A stretch of DNA of 64,000 nt from assembly GCF_000213255.1 (NCBI RefSeq), contig NC_015520.1, positions 640,001 to 704,000 on the forward strand, read 5' to 3'. Origin of the DNA: Mahella australiensis 50-1 BON. Lineage in GTDB: Bacteria > Bacillota > Clostridia > Mahellales > Mahellaceae. The position numbers and the translations under genes are program-made. The notes under the pieces were generated by a model. The model ran no database searches and was not told the DNA's origin. It saw nothing but the letters and a program-made list of their open reading frames with translations. Shown here piece by piece: positions 56,020 to 64,000 of the stretch; position 1 is the stretch's first letter, and every line of letters begins with the position of its first letter.

Positions 56020-56896
56020 CATAGGCTATTATATTAAAGAGGGATTTAACGGTATTTTTAGGCATAAAGCCATGAGCCTGGCCGCTATTATATCCATCGT
56101 TATAGCCCTCTTTATGTTGGGCAGTATTATAGTATTTGGTTTAAATGTGAGTAATATCATAGGCGATATGGAATCAAGTTTGGAAGTAATAATATTTTTG
56201 AAGGATGACATGCCTGATCAAGCGATCGAGCAGCTGGATAGTGATCTTAGAAATATGGAAGGCATCGTAGATGTAAGATATATTTCTAAAGCCGATGCTT
56301 TTGAAAAGTGGAAAGAGCAGTTTGGAGAACAGAGCGATTATCTGGAGGGCTACACCGCTGAGGATAATCCGCTGCCAAGGTCGTACGAGGTAAGGCTTAA
56401 AGAACCGTCTTATGCAGATAACGTGGTGAATGCTCTAAATGGAAGGGAAGGGATAGAGAAGGTTCAATATAATAGCGAAGTCGCCGATACGTTGAACAGA
56501 TTAGTCACCGCAGTCCGTTGGATGGGCTTGATTATAGTAGGTATATTATTGGTAATCGCTGTAGTTATCATAATGAATACCGTCCGTTTAGCGGTATTCG
56601 CCAGGCGCAATGAGATAAATATTATGAAATACATAGGAGCGACCAATTGGTTTATACGCTGGCCTTTCATCATTGAAGGCGCAGTTATAGGCCTGATAGG
56701 CTCTGTACTTTCGCTGGCGCTTTTAAAAATACTTTATGATTTTGCTATGGATAAACTGAGCGGTATATTGAACATGGTGAAGCTCATACCAGTAAATGAT
56801 GCCATGAATATAGCAATGCTTATTATAATGGTTACTGGCATTGTAGCCGGTATAATAGGCAGTGCTGTTTCGATAAGGCGTTATCTAAAAGTTTAA
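56006..56896 (+). CDS. ftsX: Cell-division membrane protein FtsX
   Basis: 296 residues. The N-terminal cytoplasmic tail ([20 protein letters not shown]), helix 1 (about 25-47), an extracytoplasmic domain (about 50-170), and three C-terminal helices with ARRNEINIMKYIGATNWFIR. It transmits FtsE ATPase movement to an extracellular hydrolase, presumably the M23 protein encoded 27 bases downstream. Confidence 0.95.
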   Translation: MRLSNIGYYIKEGFNGIFRHKAMSLAAIISIVIALFMLGSIIVFGLNVSNIIGDMESSLEVIIFLKDDMPDQAIEQLDSDLRNMEGIVDVRYISKADAFEKWKEQFGEQSDYLEGYTAEDNPLPRSYEVRLKEPSYADNVVNALNGREGIEKVQYNSEVADTLNRLVTAVRWMGLIIVGILLVIAVVIIMNTVRLAVFARRNEINIMKYIGATNWFIRWPFIIEGAVIGLIGSVLSLALLKILYDFAMDKLSGILNMVKLIPVNDAMNIAMLIIMVTGIVAGIIGSAVSIRRYLKV

Positions 56897-56923
56897 GAAG
56901 GAGAGATTTACAGGAGGATTTGA

Positions 56924-58108
56924 ATGATGCGAAGGGTTATAGCTATCCTTATAGCGATGGTCTTAATTTTGGGAGTGACGGTGCCGGCTATGGCTGTCGG
57001 GTTGGACGATAAAAAAGAGGAGCTTGAAGATGTAGAGCAAGATATGTTAAGTACACAGGATGCTTTAGAAGATGTGGAATTAAAACAACAGGATGTGAGC
57101 ATCCAGTTGGAAAAGCTCGATAAACAGCTCGAACAAAAGCAGGCCGAATTGGACAAGGCTAATGCAGATCTGGATGAAACAAAAAAGCAGCTCGAGGAAA
57201 CCGAAAAAGCATTGGAGCAGGCCATAAAAGAGGCCGAATACCAGCAGCAATTGCTGGATAGCCGCGTGCGTGCCATGTATATGAATGATCAGTCCAGTAT
57301 TCTAGAGATGATATTATCGGCGCAAAGCGTTAGCGATCTCATAATGCGAGTGGAGATGGCCGCTAAAATAACCCAATGCGATAATGACCTTTTGACACAA
57401 ATGTGCAAGCTGCAAGATGATATAGCCAAAAAAAAGCAAGCCATTGAAGAACAAAAATTACATATAGAACAACAAAAGCAGCTCATTGTTGAGGAAAAGA
57501 AAGGTATAGAAACCAAGCGCGCGGAAAAGAACAAACTTCTGGCTGATTTAGAGCAGCAGAAGGAATCATATGAAAAAGCGCTGAACGAGATGGAAGCACA
57601 ATCAAAAGAACTCGAGGCTGTCATAAGAAAGCTTCAGGCTGAGGAGGAAGCAAGGCGTAAGGCTCAAGCTCAGAAGAACAGTGGTTCCAGCAGCAGGGGT
57701 GGATCTGTGGTGGCTACCGGTCGGTTTACATGGCCTGTACCGGGTTATTCGAGAATATCATCATCGTTTGGGTATAGAGTGCATCCCGTGCTGGGTGTGG
57801 GTAAATTACATACAGGTACTGATATAGCGGCGCCGAGCGGTGCAAACGTTGTGGCTGCCGATGGAGGGATGGTCATACAGTCCGGCTGGCTCGGCGCGTA
57901 TGGCAAGGCCGTGATAATAGATCATGGCAACGGCATATCCACGCTTTATGGACATAATTCGTCGCTTCTGGTAAGCATCGGTCAGGAGGTATCGCAAGGG
58001 CAGGTAATAGCTAGAGTCGGCATGACTGGACTGGCCACCGGGCCACACAGCCACTTTGAAGTACGCATTAACGGTACACCGACCAATCCAATGCAATATT
58101 TTAAATAA
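56924..58108 (+). CDS. Coiled-coil M23 peptidoglycan hydrolase (EnvC/CwlO-like partner of FtsEX)
   Basis: A 394-residue secreted protein. It has a signal peptide (about 1-24, cut near AMA), a long Gln/Glu/Lys-rich coiled coil (about 27-245), a short Ser/Gly linker and a LytM/M23 domain (about 260-394). The zinc ligands are present (LHTGTDIAAP and HSHFEVRING, with HxxxD and HxH), so it should be an active endopeptidase, unlike EnvC of Escherichia coli. Gene order ftsE-ftsX-M23 suggests activation by FtsEX. AGGAGG lies seven bases before the ATG. Confidence 0.92.
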   Translation: MMRRVIAILIAMVLILGVTVPAMAVGLDDKKEELEDVEQDMLSTQDALEDVELKQQDVSIQLEKLDKQLEQKQAELDKANADLDETKKQLEETEKALEQAIKEAEYQQQLLDSRVRAMYMNDQSSILEMILSAQSVSDLIMRVEMAAKITQCDNDLLTQMCKLQDDIAKKKQAIEEQKLHIEQQKQLIVEEKKGIETKRAEKNKLLADLEQQKESYEKALNEMEAQSKELEAVIRKLQAEEEARRKAQAQKNSGSSSRGGSVVATGRFTWPVPGYSRISSSFGYRVHPVLGVGKLHTGTDIAAPSGANVVAADGGMVIQSGWLGAYGKAVIIDHGNGISTLYGHNSSLLVSIGQEVSQGQVIARVGMTGLATGPHSHFEVRINGTPTNPMQYFK

Positions 58109-58143
58109 TCGATTTTGTCTCCAGCTTGACATAATATCCGATA

Positions 58144-58196
58144 CATTGTAGAATTAACGTAGCATAATACACATATGCTACGTTAATTCTACAATG
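58144..58196. repeat. Perfect 23-bp inverted repeat
   Basis: 58144-58166 (from CATTGTAGAATTAACGTAGC) is perfectly complementary to 58174-58196, with a 7-base spacer ATACACA. It sits 36 bases after the M23 gene. It is AT-rich and has no immediate T run, so it is less typical of an intrinsic terminator, though it may stop transcription. A binding site or tiny mobile-element relic is also possible. Confidence 0.75.
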
Positions 58197-58235
58197 GGCT
58201 TTATACTTTTTCAGGTTAAGAAGATGGAATTGCTG

Positions 58236-58264
58236 TTGATTGTAAAAATGGAATACGGTATAAT
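58236..58264 (+). promoter_or_regulatory. Promoter of rny
   Basis: TTGATT at 58236-58241, a 17-base spacer and a perfect TATAAT at 58259-58264, giving a leader of about 100 bases. Confidence 0.7.
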
Positions 58265-58367
58265 ATTTAATTAGGAAGGTATTCTTCCGGAAATAAGATC
58301 ATAAAAGTAACGAGAGAGAAAGTAGATTGATTTTTCGTGTATTTTATCGATGGATTAGGAGGTGTGT

Positions 58368-59915
58368 ATTATAGAATTTAGCTTGTGGGATATCCTATAT
58401 ATAATAGTAGGTTTGGCTATTGGAGTATTAAGTGGCTATTATTACCGCAAAACAATAGCTGAAGCTAAAATCGGTAAAGCGGAAGAAAGGGCTGCGGATA
58501 TAATAAACGAGGCTAAGAAGGAAGCCGAAGCAGCCAAGAAAGAAGCTTTACTTGAAGCTAAAGACGAGATCCACAAGCTGCGCAATGAATTTGAAAGAGA
58601 GAGTCGTGAAAGAAGAAACGAGAATCAGCGTATGGAGCGAAGGTTGCTTCAAAGAGAAGATGCCCTTCAAAAAAAATCTGATAGTTTGGATCGACGTGAG
58701 GAAGCCTTAAACAAGCGCCAGAAGGAATTGGATAAGTTGGAAGAAGAGATCGGGCAACTGCATAAAAAGGAATTAGCCGAATTAGAACGGGTGTCGGGTA
58801 TGACGACCGAGCAGGCCAAAGAAGTGCTGTTAGCTAGCATAAGGGAAGATGTGGAGCATGATGCCGTAACGCTTATAAGGGATATAGAGAACAGGGCCAA
58901 AGAAGAGGCTGAGAAAAGGGCAAGGGTCATAGTAGCAGACGCTATACAGCGATGCGCTGCTGATTATGTACCGGAGGTTACGGTTTCAGTGGTTCCGTTG
59001 CCTAACGATGAGATGAAAGGCCGTATAATAGGCCGTGAAGGTAGAAATATACGTGCGCTGGAAACGGCTACTGGTATTGATCTCATAATTGATGATACTC
59101 CTGAAGCTGTTATATTGTCAGGCTTTGATCCTATAAGGCGTGAAGTTGCTAGGATGACTCTGGAGAAACTTATAGTAGATGGACGGATACATCCGGGACG
59201 CATAGAAGAGATGGTAGAGCGCTCCAGGAGAGAATTGGATGCAAAGATCAAAGAAGAGGGTGAACAAGCAGCATTTGATGTAGGGGTGCATAATCTGCAT
59301 CCTGAGATTATCAAATTGCTTGGCCGCTTAAAGTATAGAACCAGTTATGGTCAAAATGTGTTGAAGCATTCAATAGAAGTAGCTTTATTAGCAGGTGGTA
59401 TGGCGGCTGAATTAGGAGCGGATGTTGCTATAGCAAAAAGGGCAGGTTTATTGCATGATATAGGCAAAGCTGTCGACCATGAGGTAGAAGGCCCTCATGT
59501 TCAGATAGGTATAGATATAGCCAAGAAATACAGGGAAAATCCGGCAATAATACACGCTATAGCAGCCCATCACGGTGATATAGAGGCTAACTCCATAGAA
59601 GCGGTGCTTGTGCAAGCCGCTGATGCCATTTCAGCAGCCAGGCCCGGAGCTCGACAAGAAACTATAGAAGCTTATCTGAAGCGCTTGGAAAAACTCGAAG
59701 AAATTGCAAATTCATTCGCAGGTGTGGATAAATCATATGCTATACAAGCGGGGCGCGAGGTGCGCATAATAGTAAAACCTGAGATGATAAACGACGCGGA
59801 GGCCATGAGGATGGCCCGAGATATAGTCAAACGTATAGAAAAAGAAGTAGAATATCCTGGACAAATAAAAGTTACAGTAATTCGCGAGAGCAGAGTTGTA
59901 GAATACGCAAAATAA
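58368..59915 (+). CDS. rny: Ribonuclease Y (probable non-AUG start)
   Basis: Membrane-anchored endoribonuclease that initiates mRNA decay. N-terminal membrane helix (about 5-25), a long charged coiled coil (about 30-200), a KH RNA-binding domain ([13 protein letters not shown]) and an HD domain with [12 protein letters not shown] and AAHHGD. About 515 residues, normal. The first possible standard start, GTG 58362, overlaps the ribosome site AGGAGG (58357-58362). The best-spaced codons after it are ATT 58368 (five bases) and ATA 58371 (eight), and TTG 58383 is too far. An AUU or AUA start is therefore likely. Confidence 0.95.
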   Translation: MIEFSLWDILYIIVGLAIGVLSGYYYRKTIAEAKIGKAEERAADIINEAKKEAEAAKKEALLEAKDEIHKLRNEFERESRERRNENQRMERRLLQREDALQKKSDSLDRREEALNKRQKELDKLEEEIGQLHKKELAELERVSGMTTEQAKEVLLASIREDVEHDAVTLIRDIENRAKEEAEKRARVIVADAIQRCAADYVPEVTVSVVPLPNDEMKGRIIGREGRNIRALETATGIDLIIDDTPEAVILSGFDPIRREVARMTLEKLIVDGRIHPGRIEEMVERSRRELDAKIKEEGEQAAFDVGVHNLHPEIIKLLGRLKYRTSYGQNVLKHSIEVALLAGGMAAELGADVAIAKRAGLLHDIGKAVDHEVEGPHVQIGIDIAKKYRENPAIIHAIAAHHGDIEANSIEAVLVQAADAISAARPGARQETIEAYLKRLEKLEEIANSFAGVDKSYAIQAGREVRIIVKPEMINDAEAMRMARDIVKRIEKEVEYPGQIKVTVIRESRVVEYAK

Positions 59916-59945
59916 GGGATGTGCAATACCGCACATCCCTTTTAA
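59914..59945 (+). terminator. Intrinsic terminator after rny
   Basis: AAGGGATGTGC (59914-59924) pairs with GCACATCCCTT (59931-59941) around a 6-base loop, ending in TTTT. Confidence 0.9.
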
Positions 59946-60001
59946 AATACCGTTTTAATTTGATAACTGGATAAGAGTAGATATCAAAAGGAGTATGTTC
60001 G

Positions 60002-60838
60002 ATGGCAGGAGATTTGCATGTTCACACGACAGCCTCAGATGGCCTTCTTTCACCGTCAAAAATAATAGGAGAAGCGGCCGGACGCGGTTTATCGTTTATA
60101 GCGATAACCGATCATGATACCACCGCAGCCATAGAAGAAGCCACGAAAGCAGGGTCTGTTGCAGGTGTAACGGTCATACCAGGTATAGAGCTGAATACTG
60201 AATATAAAGGGAAAGAAATGCATATATTGGGTTACTTCATCGATATATATCAAAAATGGTTTCAAGAATTGCTTGTTCATATAAAGGATGCAAGGGAGGC
60301 CAGAGCACATAGAATATTGGACAATCTTAAGGCGTATTATGGTATGGATATACCTTGGGATTTAGTGCAGGCAATTGCCGGTTCGGCATCTATAGGCAGA
60401 CCGCATATAGCCAGGGCTATGCTCCGGTTAGGTCTTATAAAAGATATGGGAGAAGCCTTCAACAATTATATATCACAGGATAGCCCGGCTTACGTGCCGC
60501 GGTATAAGATGATTCCAGAAGAGGCTATAGGGTATATAAAAAAATTGGGTGGTGTGGCAGTAGTGGCTCATCCAGGGCTTTTGGCAGACAAAAGCGCTAT
60601 ATTCCATGCTATAGACAATGGCGTGGATGGTCTGGAAGTGTATCATACAAAACACGACGGCAAAGATGAGCAATATCTGAGGGCCATTGCCGATAACTAT
60701 AGGCTGATAGTTACTGGTGGCAGTGATTGCCATGGTGAACTGGTGGATGGGGATATAACGCTCGGCGCAGTTAAAGTGCCTGATGAGGTAATGTATAAAT
60801 TGAAAGATTTGCATGTTAAGCGTTCAAAACCTGCATAA
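60002..60838 (+). CDS. PHP-domain metal-dependent phosphoesterase (RNase AM/YciV-like)
   Basis: A 278-residue PHP-family hydrolase. Metal ligands are visible: DLHVHTTASDG at the N-terminus, ITDHDT, the GIELN glutamate, VVAHPG and GGSDCHG. The family includes 5'-3' exonuclease/nucleoside 3',5'-bisphosphate phosphatases, so a role in nucleotide or small-RNA turnover is possible, in keeping with the neighbouring rny. AAGGAG precedes the ATG. Confidence 0.9.
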   Translation: MAGDLHVHTTASDGLLSPSKIIGEAAGRGLSFIAITDHDTTAAIEEATKAGSVAGVTVIPGIELNTEYKGKEMHILGYFIDIYQKWFQELLVHIKDAREARAHRILDNLKAYYGMDIPWDLVQAIAGSASIGRPHIARAMLRLGLIKDMGEAFNNYISQDSPAYVPRYKMIPEEAIGYIKKLGGVAVVAHPGLLADKSAIFHAIDNGVDGLEVYHTKHDGKDEQYLRAIADNYRLIVTGGSDCHGELVDGDITLGAVKVPDEVMYKLKDLHVKRSKPA

Positions 60839-60938
60839 ATAATTAGAGTATATGGATATTGGGCGGCTTATGTGATATAATTTGAATAATACAGCAACGC
60901 TGATATTCATTGTGATTAGAGAAAAGGAGAAATTGTAT

Positions 60939-62123
60939 ATGATTTTATCACGAAAAGCCCAAACAATAACCGAATCGGCTACGTTGGCTATAAGCTCCAA
61001 GGCCAAGAAAATGAAGTCTGAAGGTATAGACGTAGTGGATTTTGGCGTAGGCGAGCCGGATTTCGATACACCCGAACATATAAAAGCAGCGGCAATAGAT
61101 GCGATAAAAGAAGGTTACACCAAATATACACCAGCTACCGGCATACCGCAGTTGAAGCAGGCTATAGCGAATAAGCTGCAACGGGACAACGCTCTATCGT
61201 ATAAGCCATCTGATATAGTAGTATCCAATGGTGCCAAACACGCCCTATTCAATGCATTTTATGCTATCCTAAATCCCGGCGATGAAGTAATTATGCCAGC
61301 ACCCTGTTGGGTAAGCTATCCGGAGCTAGTTAAATTGGCAGACGGAGTGCCTGTTATGGTATCAGCCGATGAATCGAATGCATTTAAAACATCGGCTGAT
61401 GTGCTGAGAAAATATATAAATGGCCGGACAAAGGCTATATTGATAAACAGCCCCAATAATCCTACTGGTACCGTATATGCGGAAGAGGAATTAAAGGCTA
61501 TAGCAGATCTAGCCTGTGAATATGACCTGGTGGTGGTGTCGGATGAGATATATGAGAAGCTCATTTACGATGATGCTAAGCATGTAAGCATAGCGTCGTT
61601 TAACGACGATATAAAGGCAAGGACCATTGTGATAAATGGGGTATCCAAAACATATGCCATGACAGGATGGAGGATAGGATATTCTGCTTCAAATGAAGAA
61701 ATCGCTTCCATTATAGGCAATGTACAAAGTCAGGCCACATCCAACCCGAACTCTATAGCTCAGTATGCCGCCCTAGCGGCATTGCAAGGAACACAGCAGC
61801 CAGTAACTATTATGGTGGAGGAATTTAAAAAGCGCAGGGATTATATCTGTCAGCGCATCAACGGAATAGAGGGATTGTCCTGCATGAAGCCCACCGGAGC
61901 ATTCTACGTTATGATGAATATATCACAATATACAGGACAAAAAATAAATGGATGTGATATAATGGGTTCAATAGATTTCGCGCAAATGTTGCTGGACAAA
62001 GTCCATGTTGCAGTTGTGCCCGGTGAACCGTTCGGCGACGATCGCTTTGTACGGCTGTCATATGCCACTTCTATAGAACAAATAGAGAAAGGATTGGCGC
62101 GCATAGAACAATGCCTGAAATGA
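60939..62123 (+). CDS. aspC: Aspartate aminotransferase family enzyme (class I)
   Basis: A 394-residue PLP enzyme interconverting aspartate/2-oxoglutarate and oxaloacetate/glutamate. Markers: [11 protein letters not shown], the [11 protein letters not shown] block, and the PLP lysine in [15 protein letters not shown]. Similar to thermophilic and Bacillus type Ib AspATs. The start is ATG 60939 after AAAAGGAG; the frame begins at 60882 but precedes the ribosome site. It overlaps purB by 13 bases, and aspartate is the co-substrate of the purA step before PurB. Confidence 0.93.
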   Translation: MILSRKAQTITESATLAISSKAKKMKSEGIDVVDFGVGEPDFDTPEHIKAAAIDAIKEGYTKYTPATGIPQLKQAIANKLQRDNALSYKPSDIVVSNGAKHALFNAFYAILNPGDEVIMPAPCWVSYPELVKLADGVPVMVSADESNAFKTSADVLRKYINGRTKAILINSPNNPTGTVYAEEELKAIADLACEYDLVVVSDEIYEKLIYDDAKHVSIASFNDDIKARTIVINGVSKTYAMTGWRIGYSASNEEIASIIGNVQSQATSNPNSIAQYAALAALQGTQQPVTIMVEEFKKRRDYICQRINGIEGLSCMKPTGAFYVMMNISQYTGQKINGCDIMGSIDFAQMLLDKVHVAVVPGEPFGDDRFVRLSYATSIEQIEKGLARIEQCLK

Positions 62124-63550
62124 GAGATATATACGAAAATCCGCTTATAACACGCTATGCCAGTAAGGAAATGGCGCAAAATTTCTCCGATGATAAGAAA
62201 TTCAGAACGTGGCGGAAATTGTGGATAGCGTTGGCTGAAGCAGAAAAAGAGCTTGGCCTTGATATAAGCGACGAACAGATAGCCGAGATGAAAGCCCATC
62301 AGGACGATATAAACTATGACGTGGCTGAGGCGCGCGAAAAAGAAGTGAGGCATGATGTCATGGCCCATGTATATGCCTATGGCGTCCAATGCCCCACGGC
62401 AAAACCCATCATACATCTCGGGGCTACAAGCTGCTATGTAGGCGATAATACCGATATAATACTCATGAGAGACGGTCTTGATATCATAAAGCGTAAGCTC
62501 GTGAACTGTATAAATGTCTTAAGCCGTTTTGCCTTGCAATACAAAGACATGCCCACGCTAGGATTTACGCATTTTCAGCCGGCTCAGCCTACTACCGTCG
62601 GAAAAAGGGCGTGCCTTTGGATACAAGATCTGTTGATGGATCTGAACCAGTTGGATTTTATCATGGATAACCTTGTGTTGCGCGGTGCTAAGGGTACTAC
62701 TGGGACGCAGGCTAGCTTTCTGACACTTTTCGACGGGGATCATGAAAAGGTCAAAATGCTCGATCGACTCATAGCAAAAAAGATGGGCTTTAAAGGTGTG
62801 TTTGCAGTTACGGGTCAAACCTACCCCCGAAAGCTGGATTCCAATGTGATTAACGTTTTAAGCGGAATAGCCCAAAGTGCATATAAATTCAGCAACGATA
62901 TAAGACTGCTGCAGCATCTTAAGGAGATAGAAGAGCCATTCGAAGAAAAACAGATAGGTTCGTCGGCTATGGCATATAAACGCAATCCCATGCGCAGCGA
63001 ACGTATAGGTTCGTTGGCACGGCATGTGTTGACCATGGCCATGGATCCGGCCATCACGGCTTCTACCCAGTGGCTTGAACGCACGTTGGATGATTCTGCC
63101 AACCGACGCATAGTTATACCGCAGTCATTTCTTGCTGTAGACGCTATATTGCTGCTTTATATCAACGTGGCCGACGGCCTTGTGGTATATCCGGCCATGA
63201 TAGAGCGGCATTTGCGGGAGGAATTGCCTTTTATGGCCACGGAATACATATTGATGGAGGCGGTCAAACGCGGTGGCGACCGTCAGGAGCTTCATGAGCG
63301 CATAAGGCGATACTCTGTAGAAGCTGGTAGGCATGTCAAGGTGGAAGGCAAGGCCAACGATCTTGTAAATATGATAGCATCCGACCCGACGTTCTCTTTA
63401 TCTCGACAAGAGATAGATGCCATAATGGATGCCAAAAACTTTGTGGGCAGAGCGCCGCAGCAGGTCGAGGAATTTATCGGTGAAAATGTTCAATCGGTGC
63501 TTGAAGAATATCGCGCCATATTGGGATTGAAAGCTGGAATCGAAGTGTAA
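62111..63550 (+). CDS. purB: Adenylosuccinate lyase
   Basis: A 479-residue enzyme cleaving SAICAR and adenylosuccinate to release fumarate in purine synthesis. The fumarase-superfamily signature [11 protein letters not shown] is present, with [16 protein letters not shown] and the [16 protein letters not shown] catalytic-histidine region. Length is typical for the longer PurB form. The ATG lies inside the end of aspC, so translation is probably coupled. Confidence 0.96.
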   Translation: MPEMRDIYENPLITRYASKEMAQNFSDDKKFRTWRKLWIALAEAEKELGLDISDEQIAEMKAHQDDINYDVAEAREKEVRHDVMAHVYAYGVQCPTAKPIIHLGATSCYVGDNTDIILMRDGLDIIKRKLVNCINVLSRFALQYKDMPTLGFTHFQPAQPTTVGKRACLWIQDLLMDLNQLDFIMDNLVLRGAKGTTGTQASFLTLFDGDHEKVKMLDRLIAKKMGFKGVFAVTGQTYPRKLDSNVINVLSGIAQSAYKFSNDIRLLQHLKEIEEPFEEKQIGSSAMAYKRNPMRSERIGSLARHVLTMAMDPAITASTQWLERTLDDSANRRIVIPQSFLAVDAILLLYINVADGLVVYPAMIERHLREELPFMATEYILMEAVKRGGDRQELHERIRRYSVEAGRHVKVEGKANDLVNMIASDPTFSLSRQEIDAIMDAKNFVGRAPQQVEEFIGENVQSVLEEYRAILGLKAGIEV

Positions 63551-63557
63551 AAAATAT

Positions 63558-63586
63558 TTGACATCTTTTTAACAAAGTTGTACAAT
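63558..63586 (+). promoter_or_regulatory. Promoter of the class V aminotransferase gene
   Basis: Consensus TTGACA at 63558-63563, a 17-base spacer and TACAAT at 63581-63586, eight bases after purB. The leader before the ATG is about 70 bases with no recognised riboswitch. Confidence 0.8.
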
Positions 63587-63661
63587 AAGATAAAGTATTC
63601 GGTAGTGATACAAATATGCGCATGCAGTGTACATTTATAGGAGAGGAGTTTCAGATCGATT

Positions 63662-64000
63662 ATGGAAAGGGATAAATTATTGATGACGCCGGGGCCGACC
63701 ATGATACCGCCAAAGGTGTTACAAGCTATGAGCCGGCAGATTATTCATCATCGCACCAAAGAATTTCAGGCCATATTTACGGAGTTTAATACGAAACTTA
63801 AGACGGTGTTCGATACCAAAAACGATGTGCTTACGTTTGCCAGTTCGGGTACGGGTGCGATGGAAGCCTCCGTCGCCAATCTGTTCTCGCCGGGCGATAA
63901 GGTACTGGTGGGCACGATAGGTGTATTCGGCGATAGATATGTCAAAATAGCCAAAGCTTATGGTTTGGACGTGGATGTCATATCGATGCCATGGGGACAG
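63662..64000 (+). CDS. Class V aminotransferase (alanine/serine-glyoxylate type), 3' end outside window
   Basis: The first 113 residues of a PLP-dependent enzyme. LLMTPGPTMIPPKVLQAM and HHRTKEFQAIF are the standard N-terminal blocks of serine-pyruvate/serine-glyoxylate aminotransferases, and FASSGTGAMEASVANL is the PLP phosphate-binding region. In Clostridia such genes often precede serA and serve serine synthesis; what follows is not visible. The ribosome site GGAGAGG lies about 14 bases before the ATG, longer than usual. Confidence 0.9.
   Translation, partial: MERDKLLMTPGPTMIPPKVLQAMSRQIIHHRTKEFQAIFTEFNTKLKTVFDTKNDVLTFASSGTGAMEASVANLFSPGDKVLVGTIGVFGDRYVKIAKAYGLDVDVISMPWGQ

Noticed and set aside
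63587-63661. T-box or other riboswitch before the class V aminotransferase
   Set aside because: The leader is only about 70 bases and lacks the T-box motif or a terminator hairpin.
1-64000. CRISPR arrays, phage genes, transposases, rRNA
   Set aside because: No regularly spaced repeats, integrases, structural phage proteins, transposases or rRNA segments were recognised on either strand.

Overview
The window reads as a chromosomal segment of a low-to-mid GC, endospore-forming, anaerobic Firmicute of the class Clostridia. The evidence is the block spoIIE - vWA - kinase - tilS - hpt - ftsH (the Bacillus spoIIE-yabS-yabT-tilS-hprT-ftsH order), degS/degU, a T-box before thrS, a V-type ATPase operon, a ferredoxin-linked 2-oxoacid oxidoreductase, very common AUA isoleucine codons and frequent TTG starts. 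A Mahella- or Thermoanaerobacterales-like anaerobe would fit, but that is only a guess. No phage, CRISPR array, insertion sequence or rRNA was recognised.

Layout. 1-5.1 kb: argS (cut by the window edge), T-box plus thrS, the infC-rpmI-rplT operon behind an attenuator leader, and tRNA-Glu. 5.1-13.2 kb: sporulation, tRNA-modification, purine-salvage and FtsH block. 13.2-15.9 kb: a FlK-like thioesterase, a free-standing copy of a domain normally found in front of dihydropteroate synthase, a CadC-type metal sensor and two VTT-domain membrane proteins. 15.9-16.2 kb: a large branched palindromic element flanked by direct repeats. 16.3-26.4 kb: a nine-gene V-type ATPase operon; the catalytic A subunit carries a 521-residue intein in its Walker A loop, and the K subunit has the full sodium-ligand set. 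26.4-31.3 kb: two large glycosidases without signal peptides (GH116, GH92). 31.3-36.6 kb: a metallophosphoesterase, a 640-base gene-poor stretch with folded GC-rich sequence, a broken ABC ATPase, then an intact MacB/FtsX-type ABC operon with a lipoprotein. 36.6-41.5 kb: korAB facing away from a GH3 glycosidase. 41.7-45.8 kb (minus strand): a ClpP-fold SDH protease, a rhomboid protease, an NRAMP-related Mg2+ transporter and a soluble MgtE-like Mg2+ sensor. 46-52.8 kb: oxidoreductase, MFS, a PrcB-like lipoprotein, a homocysteine methyltransferase, DegS/DegU and an AEC carrier. 53-58.1 kb: an orphan sugar-ABC ATPase, a CdaR-like regulator, ftsEX and an M23 hydrolase. 58.2-64 kb: rny, a PHP phosphoesterase, an aminotransferase, purB and the start of a class V aminotransferase.

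How the genes work together. The V-ATPase, ferredoxin oxidoreductase and glycosidases suit a fermentative anaerobe that hydrolyses imported oligosaccharides in the cytoplasm, with the ATPase predicted to move sodium. MsmX-like ATPases usually energise several sugar importers encoded elsewhere. FtsEX plus the M23 protein form an envelope-hydrolase module. The most unusual items are the P-loop intein, the split Mg2+ sensor and NRAMP transporter pair, the CadC-like sensor without a cadA partner, the branched palindromic element before the ATPase operon, and probable non-AUG starts for infC and rny.
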